Source: a virus
Length of the DNA: 64,000 bases
IMG/VR virus record: IMGVR_UViG_3300042934_000861
Coordinates: 17,705-81,704 of that record
Strand: one strand, 5' to 3'
Shown: positions 15,904 through 23,121 of the stretch, piece by piece
Layout: each line of letters starts with the position of its first letter
Position numbering within the stretch: position 1 is the stretch's first letter
The notes under the pieces: generated by a model
Told to the model about the DNA's origin: nothing
Database searches by the model: none
What the model saw: the letters and a program-made list of their open reading frames with translations, nothing else
Position numbers and translations under genes: made by a program

Positions 15904-16374
15904 GTGCTGCGTTTAACAGCGGCAGAAGCAAGAAAACTCGGTCTGATCGTAAATAAAAAAACTGGCCGCGCTAAGAAAAAAAGCACACGGCCAGAATCAA
16001 TAGTTAGATTAGAACCTGGTAAGCTCACTATCGTTATCTATGATGTGCCTCCGAGTTTAAATGTTTGGGATAAGTGGCACTACATGAAAAAAGCTGAGGT
16101 TAAGAAGCAGTGGGAAGAGTTGATAGGGGCCCTGCTGTCCGGTAAAAAAAGAATTAAAAGAGCGTTTGATAAGCCGATTGTACGGATAACGTTTTATTAC
16201 AATATTGATCGGGACCGGGACAAGGATAACATGGCTCCTAAGTGGATCATGGACGGACTGGTAAAGGCTGGCGTACTTAAAGATGATAACAGTAAAGAAG
16301 TGGATTTGGACTGGTGCGTGGATCCTGGTATATGGGAATGGTGTAGGACTGAAATTGTTGTTTGGGAGGGGTAG
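15904..16374 (+). CDS. rusA: RusA-family Holliday junction resolvase
   Basis: GTG at 15904. The 156-residue product has a 45-residue basic N-terminal extension and then the RusA fold: VPPSLNVWDKWHYMKK, RITFYYNIDRDRDKDNMAP, MDGLVKAGVLKDDNSKEV. The aspartates of DRDKDN and KDDN are the family's metal-binding residues. RusA cuts four-way junctions to resolve recombination and replication intermediates before packaging. Confidence 0.88.
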   Translation: MLRLTAAEARKLGLIVNKKTGRAKKKSTRPESIVRLEPGKLTIVIYDVPPSLNVWDKWHYMKKAEVKKQWEELIGALLSGKKRIKRAFDKPIVRITFYYNIDRDRDKDNMAPKWIMDGLVKAGVLKDDNSKEVDLDWCVDPGIWEWCRTEIVVWEG

Positions 16375-16379
16375 AATTA

Positions 16380-17303
16380 ATGCCAAAAATAGATGATGTG
16401 TCCGGGCTCATCCGGGCGGTAGGAAACAGGGATTTTGATAAAGCCAAACAGTATGTGGAGGTTATGATCGCTAATGAGCGTAAGGGTGGAAGGGTTGGAG
16501 CAGCTACGCAACTGGAACACTCCCTTAGATCATGGGGAGATAATAACTCCAAGTTAATAGAACTGCCCCATAATATTAAATCGTCGCTATACCAACCGGC
16601 GGTAATTAAGGATATTTCCGAAGTGTGTATTGTAGATTCAGTTTTCCGGGCAGTGGATTCATTTCTTCATGAACGGAAAAACAGTGAAATATTGAAAAAT
16701 GCAGGATTATCGCCGCAAAACAGAATAATGCTTGCTGGTCCTCCTGGTAATGGTAAGACAACGTTAGCTGGAGCAATTGGAAAAGAATTAAACTTACCGT
16801 TTTATATACTAAAACTGTCGGAAGTCGTTAACTCGTATATGGGATCTACAAGTAAAAAGATAAGTGAGATATTTGATTATGCGTTAACAAACAGATGCGT
16901 CATATTGGTTGATGAAATAGATGCAATTGGGGGAACAAGGGACGGGAAAGAAGGGAGTGCGGGGCGCGAATATAACTTGATTGTGAATACCCTGCTTACT
17001 AATCTTGATAGATTGCCGGATACGTCGGTAGTAATTGGCGCTACAAACATGCCGGAATCTATAGATAGTGCATTGCTCCGTAGATTTAACATAAAGCTGT
17101 GGCTAGATAATCCGACTTTCGAGGCAATTGATGAGTATTTAACCGCATTCATGGATTCTCACGCGATTTGTTTTGAATATGATGCGCAGGCACTTGTTGG
17201 ACAACCTTGGTCGAGAATTGAAGAGTATTGCTTTCAACAACATAGGAGTGTTTTGCTCGGCTCTGCTGCTTTTGGCGGTGAGGCTTGGATTGGGAGGGCG
17301 TAA
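16380..17303 (+). CDS. AAA+ ATPase (FtsH/proteasomal type)
   Basis: ATG at 16380 behind GGGAGGGGTAGAATTA. The 307-residue product has an N-terminal helical part (about 1-75). One AAA+ module follows: Walker A LAGPPGNGKTT, Walker B ILVDEIDAIGG, sensor 1 VVIGATNMPESID, and arginine fingers ALLRRFN. The pore-loop-like YMGSTSKK fits substrate-threading ATPases. No peptidase domain is attached or adjacent. It may unfold or remodel a protein complex in recombination or replication, as it sits between RusA and a nuclease-like gene. Confidence 0.85.
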   Translation: MPKIDDVSGLIRAVGNRDFDKAKQYVEVMIANERKGGRVGAATQLEHSLRSWGDNNSKLIELPHNIKSSLYQPAVIKDISEVCIVDSVFRAVDSFLHERKNSEILKNAGLSPQNRIMLAGPPGNGKTTLAGAIGKELNLPFYILKLSEVVNSYMGSTSKKISEIFDYALTNRCVILVDEIDAIGGTRDGKEGSAGREYNLIVNTLLTNLDRLPDTSVVIGATNMPESIDSALLRRFNIKLWLDNPTFEAIDEYLTAFMDSHAICFEYDAQALVGQPWSRIEEYCFQQHRSVLLGSAAFGGEAWIGRA

Positions 17304-18055
17304 TGGGAAGATATCACGATGAGATTGCTGCAGACTTAGCTCAGTCTGTGGGGCCTACTCCCTTTCTAGGAGTGCCACTCGGTAGTGTATGGCTGGGGCA
17401 GTTAAGCAATAACACATCGCCCGGGCTGGCTGATGTGATAACTATTAAGCCATCGTACACGCGCTTTTGCCTCTCCATCTATGAGGTCAAGGTATCGCGA
17501 GCGGACTTCCTTGGCGATATCCGGAGCGAGAAGTGGCAGCGGTATCTGCCTCATTGTCACCGGTTTTATTTTGCAACGTTGCCCGATGTGGCAAGAAAAG
17601 AGGATATTCCACCTGAAGCTGGCTGGGTGGTTAAGGGGCCTAACAGCTGGACTTATAGAAAAGCTGCACCTGCAAGGGCTGTAGATATACCGGAGCATAC
17701 CATGTTGTCGTTATTGTTCGCTAAGGAGCGTGATCCGCGGGGATTGCATCTCAAGAAGCTTCGTGATGCTGATTGGGAAGCCACGAACCGGGGAAGGTTT
17801 ACCGATATTGGCAAGTTAGTTGGCAAAGAGGTTGCGAAAGCCTATGCTGACCGGCATGAGGTAAAAGATAAAATAATTAAATTGGATAACCAGATTTATG
17901 AAATGGACCAATATCTTGAGGCGATGAGGGAGGCTATACAGTTAGGCCTGGATATGCCGAAAAAGAAGTGGCTGTTTGTGTGGCATATTAAAGAGCGGCT
18001 GGAGCAGCTGAAGGCTGAGGCACTGAAATCAATCATTGACGGGGATGCATTATGA
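17303..18055 (+). CDS. MmcB-like DNA repair/nuclease-fold protein
   Basis: ATG at 17303 overlapping the previous TAA, behind GGGAGGGCGTA. Residues about 35-135 show the MmcB pattern: the core YEVKVSRADFLGDIRSEKWQ, then YLPHCHRFYFATLPD and PPEAGWVV. These resemble the restriction-endonuclease-like fold with an ExK motif (EVK). The C-terminal 100 residues are a charged helical extension (KDKIIKLDNQIYEMDQY). It probably acts in phage DNA repair or recombination together with RusA. Confidence 0.72.
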   Translation: MGRYHDEIAADLAQSVGPTPFLGVPLGSVWLGQLSNNTSPGLADVITIKPSYTRFCLSIYEVKVSRADFLGDIRSEKWQRYLPHCHRFYFATLPDVARKEDIPPEAGWVVKGPNSWTYRKAAPARAVDIPEHTMLSLLFAKERDPRGLHLKKLRDADWEATNRGRFTDIGKLVGKEVAKAYADRHEVKDKIIKLDNQIYEMDQYLEAMREAIQLGLDMPKKKWLFVWHIKERLEQLKAEALKSIIDGDAL

Positions 18056-18315
18056 ATGAATCAGTAAGAAGTGAATCGCCTCTTATAGCTATGATTGTTT
18101 CTACTAGTTTTCATCGCTGTTATGAATTTGTCTGTATCAATAAACTTAAACCGGCGAGTTTTAAAATAGCGTGCAGTGTCGATAAACTTAGAGGAATATC
18201 AAAAAAAACGCCAATTATCTTTCTTTATTCTCCATTTAGACACACTGAACAATATTTCGAGTTAATGTACTTTGTCGTGGAGCGATTTAAGAGGGTTAGA
18301 TTTATCGAATATTGA
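18052..18315 (+). CDS. Hypothetical protein (87 aa)
   Basis: Starts in an ATGA overlap with the MmcB-like gene, so translation is probably coupled. The product is predicted alpha-beta (PLIAMIVSTSFHRCYEFVC, TPIIFLYSPFRHTEQYF). No family recognised and no signal or membrane helix. Confidence 0.5.
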   Translation: MNESVRSESPLIAMIVSTSFHRCYEFVCINKLKPASFKIACSVDKLRGISKKTPIIFLYSPFRHTEQYFELMYFVVERFKRVRFIEY

Positions 18316-18342
18316 TGTTGGCGATATGGAGTGTGGAACGAT

Positions 18343-18576
18343 ATGTCAGAACGTTGCCCTTACTGCGGATCGCTAATGACGGCCCCGCATCTTAAAAATT
18401 GCAAGCTGGTAAAGAGTAATCATCTTATAAAAGATAAGCCGACTTCGGCCATGATTGAATTTGCAAAAGACTTAATTCAGCAATTGGGTTATGACCAGGA
18501 AAGCTATAAAGTCAATGATATGAGCTATATAGAGTGCGCAAAGCTGCTGGATGAATTAAAAGAAGAGAGGGGTTAG
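18343..18576 (+). CDS. Zinc-knuckle protein with DUF3072-like helix pair
   Basis: ATG at 18343 (GTG at 18331 is an alternative). The 77-residue product starts with a CPYCG knuckle closed by a later cysteine (HLKNCKL). The motif SAMIEFAKDLIQQLGYDQES then SYIECAKLLDELKEE follows. This helix pair is common in small phage proteins and in the DUF3072 family. Possibly DNA or protein binding; function unknown. Confidence 0.55.
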   Translation: MSERCPYCGSLMTAPHLKNCKLVKSNHLIKDKPTSAMIEFAKDLIQQLGYDQESYKVNDMSYIECAKLLDELKEERG

Positions 18577-18580
18577 TAAT

Positions 18581-19243
18581 ATGGCTAAAAAACAATGCCC
18601 GAACTGCGGGATAACGTGGTTAGAACTTTCGGTTCCGGTAGAAGGGCAAAAGACTTCTTGTATGTGCGAGAAGACGTTTGTTTTCAAAAATGGGAATTGG
18701 TCTGAGGGATTTCCCTATTTTGAAGAGTATCAGCGACTTGCTGAACGAACTGCTAATAATGGGCAAGGTGCCATGCAAAGACTAGGAAATTTCGGTATGG
18801 GGATAGCAGGAGAAACAGCGGAGTTTATTGACGCAGTGGTAAATTTTGAAACTTCAGGTGAGCAGCATGCAGCGCTAATAAAAGAGGCCGGTGATGTGAG
18901 TTGGTATTGCGCAACACTCTGTACGACGGCAGGGATTAGTTATCAGGTGGTTGTAGAGGCGGCAGAAGAAGCTGAACCGGCTCTATTGTATGTGTGTATC
19001 GGGAGATTGAGTAAAGCAGCTGGTGATGTTACGGAATATCTAAAAAAGGTTGTATATCACGGGCATGAACTGGATCAGGCAAAGTTAGGAAATCTCATCG
19101 GTACTGTTTTGTCTTGGATGAAACTGTTTTGTAAGCGCTATAATCTCAATATGCAGGATATATGTGATACCAATATCGCTAAGTTGAAGCAGCGATATCC
19201 GGAAGGGTTTAATAGTGCCGGCAGCATTAATCGGATAGTTTAG
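18581..19243 (+). CDS. MazG-like pyrophosphohydrolase with zinc-ribbon N terminus
   Basis: ATG at 18581. Residues 1-40 form a zinc ribbon (CPNCG...CMCEK). From residue 48 the chain follows the MazG-like all-alpha NTP pyrophosphatase fold: EYQRLAERTA, FGMGIAGETAEFIDAV, IKEAGDVSWYCATLC, and the closing NIAKLKQRYPEGF. The EAGDVSW and GETAEF pieces hold the acidic magnesium ligands (ExxE...ExxD). The enzyme would cleave non-canonical NTPs or alarmones. Phage MazG proteins are thought to tune host starvation signalling or nucleotide pools. Confidence 0.8.
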   Translation: MAKKQCPNCGITWLELSVPVEGQKTSCMCEKTFVFKNGNWSEGFPYFEEYQRLAERTANNGQGAMQRLGNFGMGIAGETAEFIDAVVNFETSGEQHAALIKEAGDVSWYCATLCTTAGISYQVVVEAAEEAEPALLYVCIGRLSKAAGDVTEYLKKVVYHGHELDQAKLGNLIGTVLSWMKLFCKRYNLNMQDICDTNIAKLKQRYPEGFNSAGSINRIV

Positions 19244-19244
19244 C

Positions 19245-19508
19245 ATGCAAGACAAAGAGGCTTTTGCGCGTGGATTGAAAGATATGATAGACGAGACTAT
19301 GTATGATATTTTGCTAGGGAAGGACCCGTTAGATCGGAGAAGGACACAAGATCGCATGTGGCAATGCGTCAATGGACATAAAGGGTATTGGGTGGATGTT
19401 GGTTGGAATGCCGATAGTTCGTTAAAAACGAGCATGGCTGACTGGTATCCGGTGTGTCCGATATGTAAATGCAATATTGATATGGCAAAGTCGGCGCCAG
19501 GTGGGTGA
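19245..19508 (+). CDS. Hypothetical protein with zinc-binding end (87 aa)
   Basis: ATG at 19245, two bases after the MazG-like stop. The product has a helical N terminus (FARGLKDMIDETMYDIL). A C-terminal CPICKC cluster follows, preceded by a CVNGH element, a likely zinc site. No family recognised. Confidence 0.5.
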   Translation: MQDKEAFARGLKDMIDETMYDILLGKDPLDRRRTQDRMWQCVNGHKGYWVDVGWNADSSLKTSMADWYPVCPICKCNIDMAKSAPGG

Positions 19509-19518
19509 GGGGGATTTT

Positions 19519-19872
19519 ATGAAGCAGTGTGAGTTAAATGCAATCGAGCAACGGAACTTGTTTGTTAAAAAAGTAGGGGTAGGCAATCCTGAGCGTTTAT
19601 CGCAAGTAGAAGGTAATCAGCATGCTGAAGTTCTAACTTTACTAATTCAATATCAATTACAAGCAGGAGTAGATACATTCAATCAAATCGTTCAGGATAA
19701 TGTAGCCCTTGTTAATGAGTGCTTTCGATTGCGCAATATATTGATAAAAATATCTGAAACTGAAAGTTGTGGTTGCCCTGGCCAGTGCAATTGCAACCAT
19801 TGGACTTATTTCGCCAAGCTAGCTAAGGATACATTAGGCGGTGATTTTTTTGAGCAAAGCGAGAGCTCTTGA
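19519..19872 (+). CDS. Hypothetical protein (117 aa)
   Basis: ATG at 19519 behind GAGGGGGATTTT. The first 80 residues are helical (NAIEQRNLFVKKVGVG, EVLTLLIQYQLQAGVDTFN). A cysteine cluster (CGCPGQCNCNHW) follows near residue 95. It overlaps the next small HTH gene by 23 bases. Unknown function. Confidence 0.5.
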   Translation: MKQCELNAIEQRNLFVKKVGVGNPERLSQVEGNQHAEVLTLLIQYQLQAGVDTFNQIVQDNVALVNECFRLRNILIKISETESCGCPGQCNCNHWTYFAKLAKDTLGGDFFEQSESS

Positions 19873-20023
19873 AAAAGAGCATGGCCAACCAATACGAAAG
19901 ATAATAGTTGATGCACTTAATATGCATGGTAGCGTTGAAATAGCAGCAGAAATATTAGGGTATTCGGATAGGCATATGCGATGCTTGGTGCGCAAATTTG
20001 GAATACATAGAAAGTGGATGTAA
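19850..20023 (+). CDS. Small Fis-type helix-turn-helix protein (57 aa)
   Basis: TTG at 19850 is likely because GGCGGTGA precedes it. The product is one helix followed by a helix-turn-helix (GSVEIAAEILGYSDRHMRCL), similar to the C-terminal DNA-binding end of Fis/NtrC proteins. It may regulate the adjacent switch region, since it is the last + strand gene before the repressor. Confidence 0.5.
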   Translation: MSKARALEKEHGQPIRKIIVDALNMHGSVEIAAEILGYSDRHMRCLVRKFGIHRKWM

Positions 20024-20024
20024 T

Positions 20025-20056
20025 AGAAAAGCCGCCACCCCCGAAGGATGAGCGGC
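20025..20056 (-). terminator. Rho-independent terminator of the repressor gene
   Basis: Read on the minus strand, GCCGC (20056-20052) and GCGGC (20035-20031) close a hairpin capped by CCTTCGGG, a stable UUCG-type loop, followed by TTTTCT. It lies 10 bases after the repressor stop codon. Confidence 0.75.
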
Positions 20057-20066
20057 ATTACCCCGG

Positions 20067-20291
20067 CTATTGCTGGGGTTCTTCTACGTCCGGCACATAT
20101 TCCAATAGGTCCCCTGCTGAACACTTAAATAGTTTACAGAGAGAGTCCAATGTGCCGAAATTGATAGCTTTTACCTTATCGTGGTATAGGAATGCCACGG
20201 TATTTCTAGCGAGTCCTGTCTCGTCGCAAACATCTTGAATGTTCATTTTGTACATTCCCATATATGTAGATAAATTGCATTTTATTGCCAT
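20067..20291 (-). CDS. XRE/Cro-CI family repressor (74 aa)
   Basis: On the minus strand the ATG at 20291 follows AGGAGGGATAATC. The product is a single lambda-repressor-type HTH domain of the Cro/CI family: MYKMNIQDVCDETGLARNT, a recognition helix region VAFLYHDKVKAINFGTL, then LCKLFKCSAGDLLEYVPD. The C-terminal end LGDLLEY-like motif is typical of short XRE proteins. It is the only gene reading leftward in the 26-kb early region, and divergent promoters lie just upstream. It is the likely lysogeny regulator, or Cro-like partner of one outside the window. No peptidase or dimer domain is present. Confidence 0.85.
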   Translation of the reverse strand: MAIKCNLSTYMGMYKMNIQDVCDETGLARNTVAFLYHDKVKAINFGTLDSLCKLFKCSAGDLLEYVPDVEEPQQ

Positions 20292-20310
20292 GATTATCCC
20301 TCCTGCCAAT

Positions 20311-20339
20311 ATAATAACAAACCGAACTAAAATAATCAA
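20311..20339 (-). promoter_or_regulatory. Promoter for the repressor gene
   Basis: On the minus strand TTGATT (20339-20334), 17 bases, then TATTAT (20316-20311) form a sigma-A type promoter. Transcription would start near 20304, about 13 bases before the ATG. The -35 lies in a TAATCA-rich stretch shared with the operator-like sites. Confidence 0.65.
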
Positions 20340-20367
20340 GTTTTTAATCATTTTAATTGATGTCCTA

Positions 20368-20396
20368 TTGACAATGTGAATAGACTTCGCTATATT
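20368..20396 (+). promoter_or_regulatory. Strong rightward sigma-A promoter
   Basis: TTGACA at 20368-20373, a 17-base spacer, then TATATT at 20391-20396. The -35 is perfect and the -10 has one mismatch. It reads towards the gene at 20453 and stands back-to-back with the repressor promoter, the layout of a phage early switch. Confidence 0.8.
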
Positions 20397-20408
20397 ATAG
20401 TTAAGGAG

Positions 20409-20433
20409 TTAATCATATTGATTATGTGATTAA
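20409..20433. promoter_or_regulatory. Operator-like palindrome
   Basis: TTAATCA (20409-20415) and TGATTAA (20427-20433) form an inverted repeat just after the expected start of the rightward promoter. Related TAATCA and AATTGA half sites occur at 20333-20360 between the two promoters. These are good candidate binding sites for the XRE protein. Confidence 0.55.
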
Positions 20434-20452
20434 ATAAGTGGAGGCGGTAAGA

Positions 20453-20842
20453 ATGGCAAACTATAAACTTAATGTTTTGATTGAGGCGGTAAACGAATAT
20501 TTTTATGCTGAGCAAGAACTAAAAATCTTTCTGAAAACTTGGGTCCCTGGCTGGTGGGAAAGTAAAACCGCTAAAGAGCGTGAGGATTATACGAAATATA
20601 CTGAGCGCAGCCAGGAAAAATACAACACAGTAAACATGCTTTGCAAATTAATAAACATTGATATGAAGGATCTGTTCTCAATAATAAAATGCATGAACCG
20701 TTACGAACGACTAACAAAATGGGAAAAGTGTCTCCACATCTCTCATCTCATTGACGAAAACGTCAGGCGTTTTTTAGCAATTAGTGATGAATTGGAACAT
20801 TATTACAAAAGCACAGGGCGCAGAAGAATGTACGCAGAGTGA
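20453..20842 (+). CDS. Hypothetical protein, first gene of rightward operon
   Basis: ATG at 20453 behind GTGGAGGCGGTAAG. The 129-residue product is helical (YKLNVLIEAVNEYFYAEQEL, CLHISHLIDENVRRFLAISD) with a tryptophan-rich turn (TWVPGWW). As the first gene under the switch promoter it might be an antirepressor or early regulator, but the sequence offers no proof. A small GCCAGG/CCTGGC hairpin follows at 20843-20860. Confidence 0.55.
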   Translation: MANYKLNVLIEAVNEYFYAEQELKIFLKTWVPGWWESKTAKEREDYTKYTERSQEKYNTVNMLCKLINIDMKDLFSIIKCMNRYERLTKWEKCLHISHLIDENVRRFLAISDELEHYYKSTGRRRMYAE

Positions 20843-20918
20843 GCCAGGTTAACCCCTGGCCTAATGCTGGCAGGCAGACGGTCACAACCACCGATAGCCA
20901 GATAAAAGGAGTGATACG

Positions 20919-21092
20919 ATGAAAAAGCAATATTGCCCATATTGCGGGGCGCACCTTAACGAAAGATGTGGTTGCGAACGTGAATTGGCAGAAGCGGAAG
21001 CAGAATGGATTGAGGAATACGAAAACAGGCCAGACACGCAAGCAAGGGAACATTTCAACGATATACTTGAAATGTGGAGGAATGAGAGGTAA
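20919..21092 (+). CDS. Zinc-ribbon microprotein (57 aa)
   Basis: ATG at 20919 behind AAAGGAGTGATACG. The 57-residue product starts MKKQYCPYCGAHLNERCGC, a four-cysteine zinc ribbon. A strongly acidic helix follows (ELAEAEAEWIEEYE). The layout suggests a small protein-binding adaptor. Unknown function. Confidence 0.6.
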   Translation: MKKQYCPYCGAHLNERCGCERELAEAEAEWIEEYENRPDTQAREHFNDILEMWRNER

Positions 21093-21130
21093 TTACAGTC
21101 CTGATAGCCAGAATATACGGAGGTAATAAA

Positions 21131-21403
21131 ATGAGAAGAGGAAACACATCAAGGTATGATAATAACAACGCCACTTTAGAAGAGGAAATTGAGCGCCGAA
21201 AATACATGCTCTCAGCTTTAAGGGCAGACGAAAACCCTGATGGCTCTAAGCCTTATGCTCTTGCATATGGGTTTGTCGATAACCAAGGGCGCAAGAAACT
21301 TTTAAGACGTTGCCCTGTTTTTCCCACATTCACAAGCTTTGACCGGTATATAAGGAGGCATAAGCAAACGGTTCTCGCTGTATACAATCTTAACGCAGAG
21401 TAA
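21131..21403 (+). CDS. Hypothetical protein (90 aa)
   Basis: ATG at 21131 behind ACGGAGGTAATAAA. The product has an acidic-basic helix (LEEEIERRKYMLSALRADE), a beta part (YALAYGFVDNQGRKKLLRR) and a basic end (FDRYIRRHKQTVLAVYNL). The leader carries GATAGCCAGA, which also occurs before the preceding gene, so the two leaders look duplicated. No family recognised. Confidence 0.5.
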   Translation: MRRGNTSRYDNNNATLEEEIERRKYMLSALRADENPDGSKPYALAYGFVDNQGRKKLLRRCPVFPTFTSFDRYIRRHKQTVLAVYNLNAE

Positions 21404-21429
21404 CGGCATTCGGTAAGGAGGATTTTACA

Positions 21430-21627
21430 ATGGCAATGACAGTTAACGGCGTATCTACAACTAAGGATTTAGGCCAGGAGCAATACGAAAAATTCCGCAA
21501 TTCAGCTAATAAAAAAACATATGTAGCCTACGACTACCGGCACACTAACGGCAACCTATTTAGCTGTGTACGCCCTGCCTTGGAGGCTTGCCGAGCAGAG
21601 CGCGACAAGTGGATTACTAAACAATAA
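21430..21627 (+). CDS. DUF3873-like small protein
   Basis: ATG at 21430 behind AAGGAGGATTTTACA. The 65-residue product shows the pattern NGVSTTKDLGQEQYEKF, VAYDYRHTNGNLFSCVRPA and LEACRAERDKW. As I recall, this matches the DUF3873 family of short proteins on mobile elements; the family name is from memory. Role unknown. Confidence 0.6.
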   Translation: MAMTVNGVSTTKDLGQEQYEKFRNSANKKTYVAYDYRHTNGNLFSCVRPALEACRAERDKWITKQ

Positions 21628-21649
21628 CGCAATTAAAGGGGGATTTGAA

Positions 21650-21925
21650 ATGGACTTACCAGTATATGAAAAAATCGGTCAAATAACAGAGGATGAGTTT
21701 AAAAAGCTACAGTTTAGCACGAGACAACAAGCTATGCTTAAAAAATTTATGGGATTATCAGCCAAGGATAAGTACCAATTAGGGGACACTACGATAGTTA
21801 TTAAAGATGCTGAATTATACGGGCTATACAAATATGACCACAAAGGACGCAACATTTACTACTTAATAGCAAATATAATTGATGATCACATGGCCTTTTC
21901 CTGGAATCTATACCCAGTTAATTAA
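21650..21925 (+). CDS. Hypothetical protein (91 aa)
   Basis: ATG at 21650 behind AAGGGGGATTTGAA; earlier in-frame starts lie inside the previous gene. Beta-rich C-terminal half (DTTIVIKDAELYGLYKYD, NIYYLIANIIDDHMAFSW). No family recognised. Part of the rightward early operon. Confidence 0.5.
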   Translation: MDLPVYEKIGQITEDEFKKLQFSTRQQAMLKKFMGLSAKDKYQLGDTTIVIKDAELYGLYKYDHKGRNIYYLIANIIDDHMAFSWNLYPVN

Positions 21926-21948
21926 CTTGCCTACAAGGAGGAACTAAC

Positions 21949-22140
21949 ATGCGTAAGATAACACGGAAATATAAAGGATGGACAATTAAGCAGGATTTGG
22001 AATGCAGCGGCGACGGTATCAGTCACGACGTTTACCGTTGCTATACGCCGGATGAAATGGAATATCCGGCTAACATGAGATCATCTGAATGGGATGCTGG
22101 CAGTATGCAAGAGGCTGAGGTTTTTATTGATAGCTATTAG
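21949..22140 (+). CDS. Hypothetical protein (63 aa)
   Basis: ATG at 21949 behind AAGGAGGAACTAAC. The sequence (ITRKYKGWTIKQDLEC, DVYRCYTPDEMEY) looks like a small beta sheet followed by a helix. It is the last gene before a strong terminator, so it closes the operon that starts at the switch promoter. Confidence 0.5.
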   Translation: MRKITRKYKGWTIKQDLECSGDGISHDVYRCYTPDEMEYPANMRSSEWDAGSMQEAEVFIDSY

Positions 22141-22169
22141 GAAAAAAATCTTGAGAATAATTGCAATTT

Positions 22170-22201
22170 GTCGCCTAACTAGTGTTGGGCGGCATTTTTT
22201 A
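22170..22201 (+). terminator. Strong rho-independent terminator
   Basis: GTCGCCTAAC pairs with GTTGGGCGGC (10 bp, two G-U pairs) across a TAGT loop, followed by ATTTTTTA. It ends the operon that began at the 20.4-kb promoter. Confidence 0.85.
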
Positions 22202-22219
22202 TTTTCAACAGATACTTTG

Positions 22220-22252
22220 TAAATTTCATTTCGGAATCTCCGAAAACGGAGA
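22220..22252 (+). promoter_or_regulatory. SigD/FliA-like promoter overlapping a palindrome
   Basis: TAAA (22220-22223), 16 bases, then CCGAAAA (22240-22246) resembles the motility-sigma consensus TAAA-N15-GCCGATAT. A perfect palindrome TCTCCG-AAAA-CGGAGA spans 22237-22252. A TATACT at 22264 lacks a matching -35. Some promoter is needed here, because a terminator lies just upstream. Confidence 0.35.
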
Positions 22253-22302
22253 AAACCCTGTTTTATACTACAAGTAAGATCAAGTAGTAGGGGGAATAAA
22301 CG

Positions 22303-22623
22303 ATGGGAATTAATGACGTGGGCAGAGCTTGTGGGATTGGAAGTATGGGCCCAACAAGTTCTAAGGTTGCGACAGTTGAATCGCTTATTCATCGACTAAG
22401 AGATAGTGCCGAAAGAAATCGGCGTTTATCAAATTCCTTATTGGATGCTGTTATCAGGCCTGAACCTGCAAAATGTCAGGTGCCATCTAATGAAGCGATG
22501 AAAGTCGTAACGCTTGAGGAACATTTACGCGACTTATTAAACGATATTGAAAGTAACAATGGGCGGCTAGAAGAAATGTGTGGAATAATCGATAGTCAGT
22601 TTGGAAGCTTGAAGTTAGTATGA
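22303..22623 (+). CDS. Hypothetical protein (106 aa)
   Basis: ATG at 22303 behind TAGGGGGAATAAACG. The product has two long amphipathic helices (VESLIHRLRDSAERNRRLSN, LEEHLRDLLNDIESNNGRLE), which would form a coiled coil or helical hairpin. No family recognised. It opens a new transcript after the terminator. Confidence 0.55.
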   Translation: MGINDVGRACGIGSMGPTSSKVATVESLIHRLRDSAERNRRLSNSLLDAVIRPEPAKCQVPSNEAMKVVTLEEHLRDLLNDIESNNGRLEEMCGIIDSQFGSLKLV

Positions 22624-22709
22624 TCCTGATTAGTAAGATTATCTGTTTGATATTGGGGCATAAATACCCGCCTTATCGGTTCTCCCAGTGTGAGCGCTGC
22701 GGCAAGTGA
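22620..22709 (+). CDS. Microprotein with CxxC end (29 aa)
   Basis: ATG at 22620 overlaps the previous TGA, and its own TGA overlaps the next ATG, so it is held in a coupled chain. The 29 residues combine a hydrophobic start (LISKIICLILGH) with CERCGK at the end. Short proteins of this form are common in phages. Role unknown. Confidence 0.5.
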   Translation: MILISKIICLILGHKYPPYRFSQCERCGK

Positions 22710-23110
22710 TGAAACAATCCCCATTGAAAAGGCGAAGCTCGCTGCAAGCTAAAACTAGGCTGAGCAGTCGAGCTTCGCTAAAGTCCCGGGGAAAGATTAA
22801 AGCTAAAAGCAATAAGAAGAAGCCGGGGCGCTTATATGGTGAAGAGTTAATAGAGCTCTATGAATTTGTTTGGAAAAGGGATAATAAACGCTGCATCTTT
22901 TGTGACCGGCCGATTCCACAAGGAACGATACCGCACCATGAGAAGCCAAAGGGCCGGGGTGGTAAGGATCGGAAAGAAGATATGGTAATGTTATGCCAGG
23001 ATGCGCCGGTGAATCCGTGCCACTACAGGCGACATAATGGTCCTGGTAGCCAAGAGTTACGGCAGTTTTGTTTGGACTATTTGTATAAACGGTATCCGGA
23101 TACGAAGTGA
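22709..23110 (+). CDS. HNH-type endonuclease-like protein
   Basis: ATG at 22709. The 133-residue product has a very basic N-terminal 40 residues (SLKSRGKIKAKSNKKK) and a treble-clef core. The core has CIFCDRP, then PHHEKPKGRGGKDRKEDMVM, then a second zinc end (LCQDA, PCHYRRHNG). The HH and the later H/N positions fit HNH nucleases of the phage family that act with packaging or homing. It is far from the terminase genes here, so a repair or host-DNA role is possible. Confidence 0.75.
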   Translation: MKQSPLKRRSSLQAKTRLSSRASLKSRGKIKAKSNKKKPGRLYGEELIELYEFVWKRDNKRCIFCDRPIPQGTIPHHEKPKGRGGKDRKEDMVMLCQDAPVNPCHYRRHNGPGSQELRQFCLDYLYKRYPDTK

Positions 23111-23121
23111 GGGTTGTTTCT

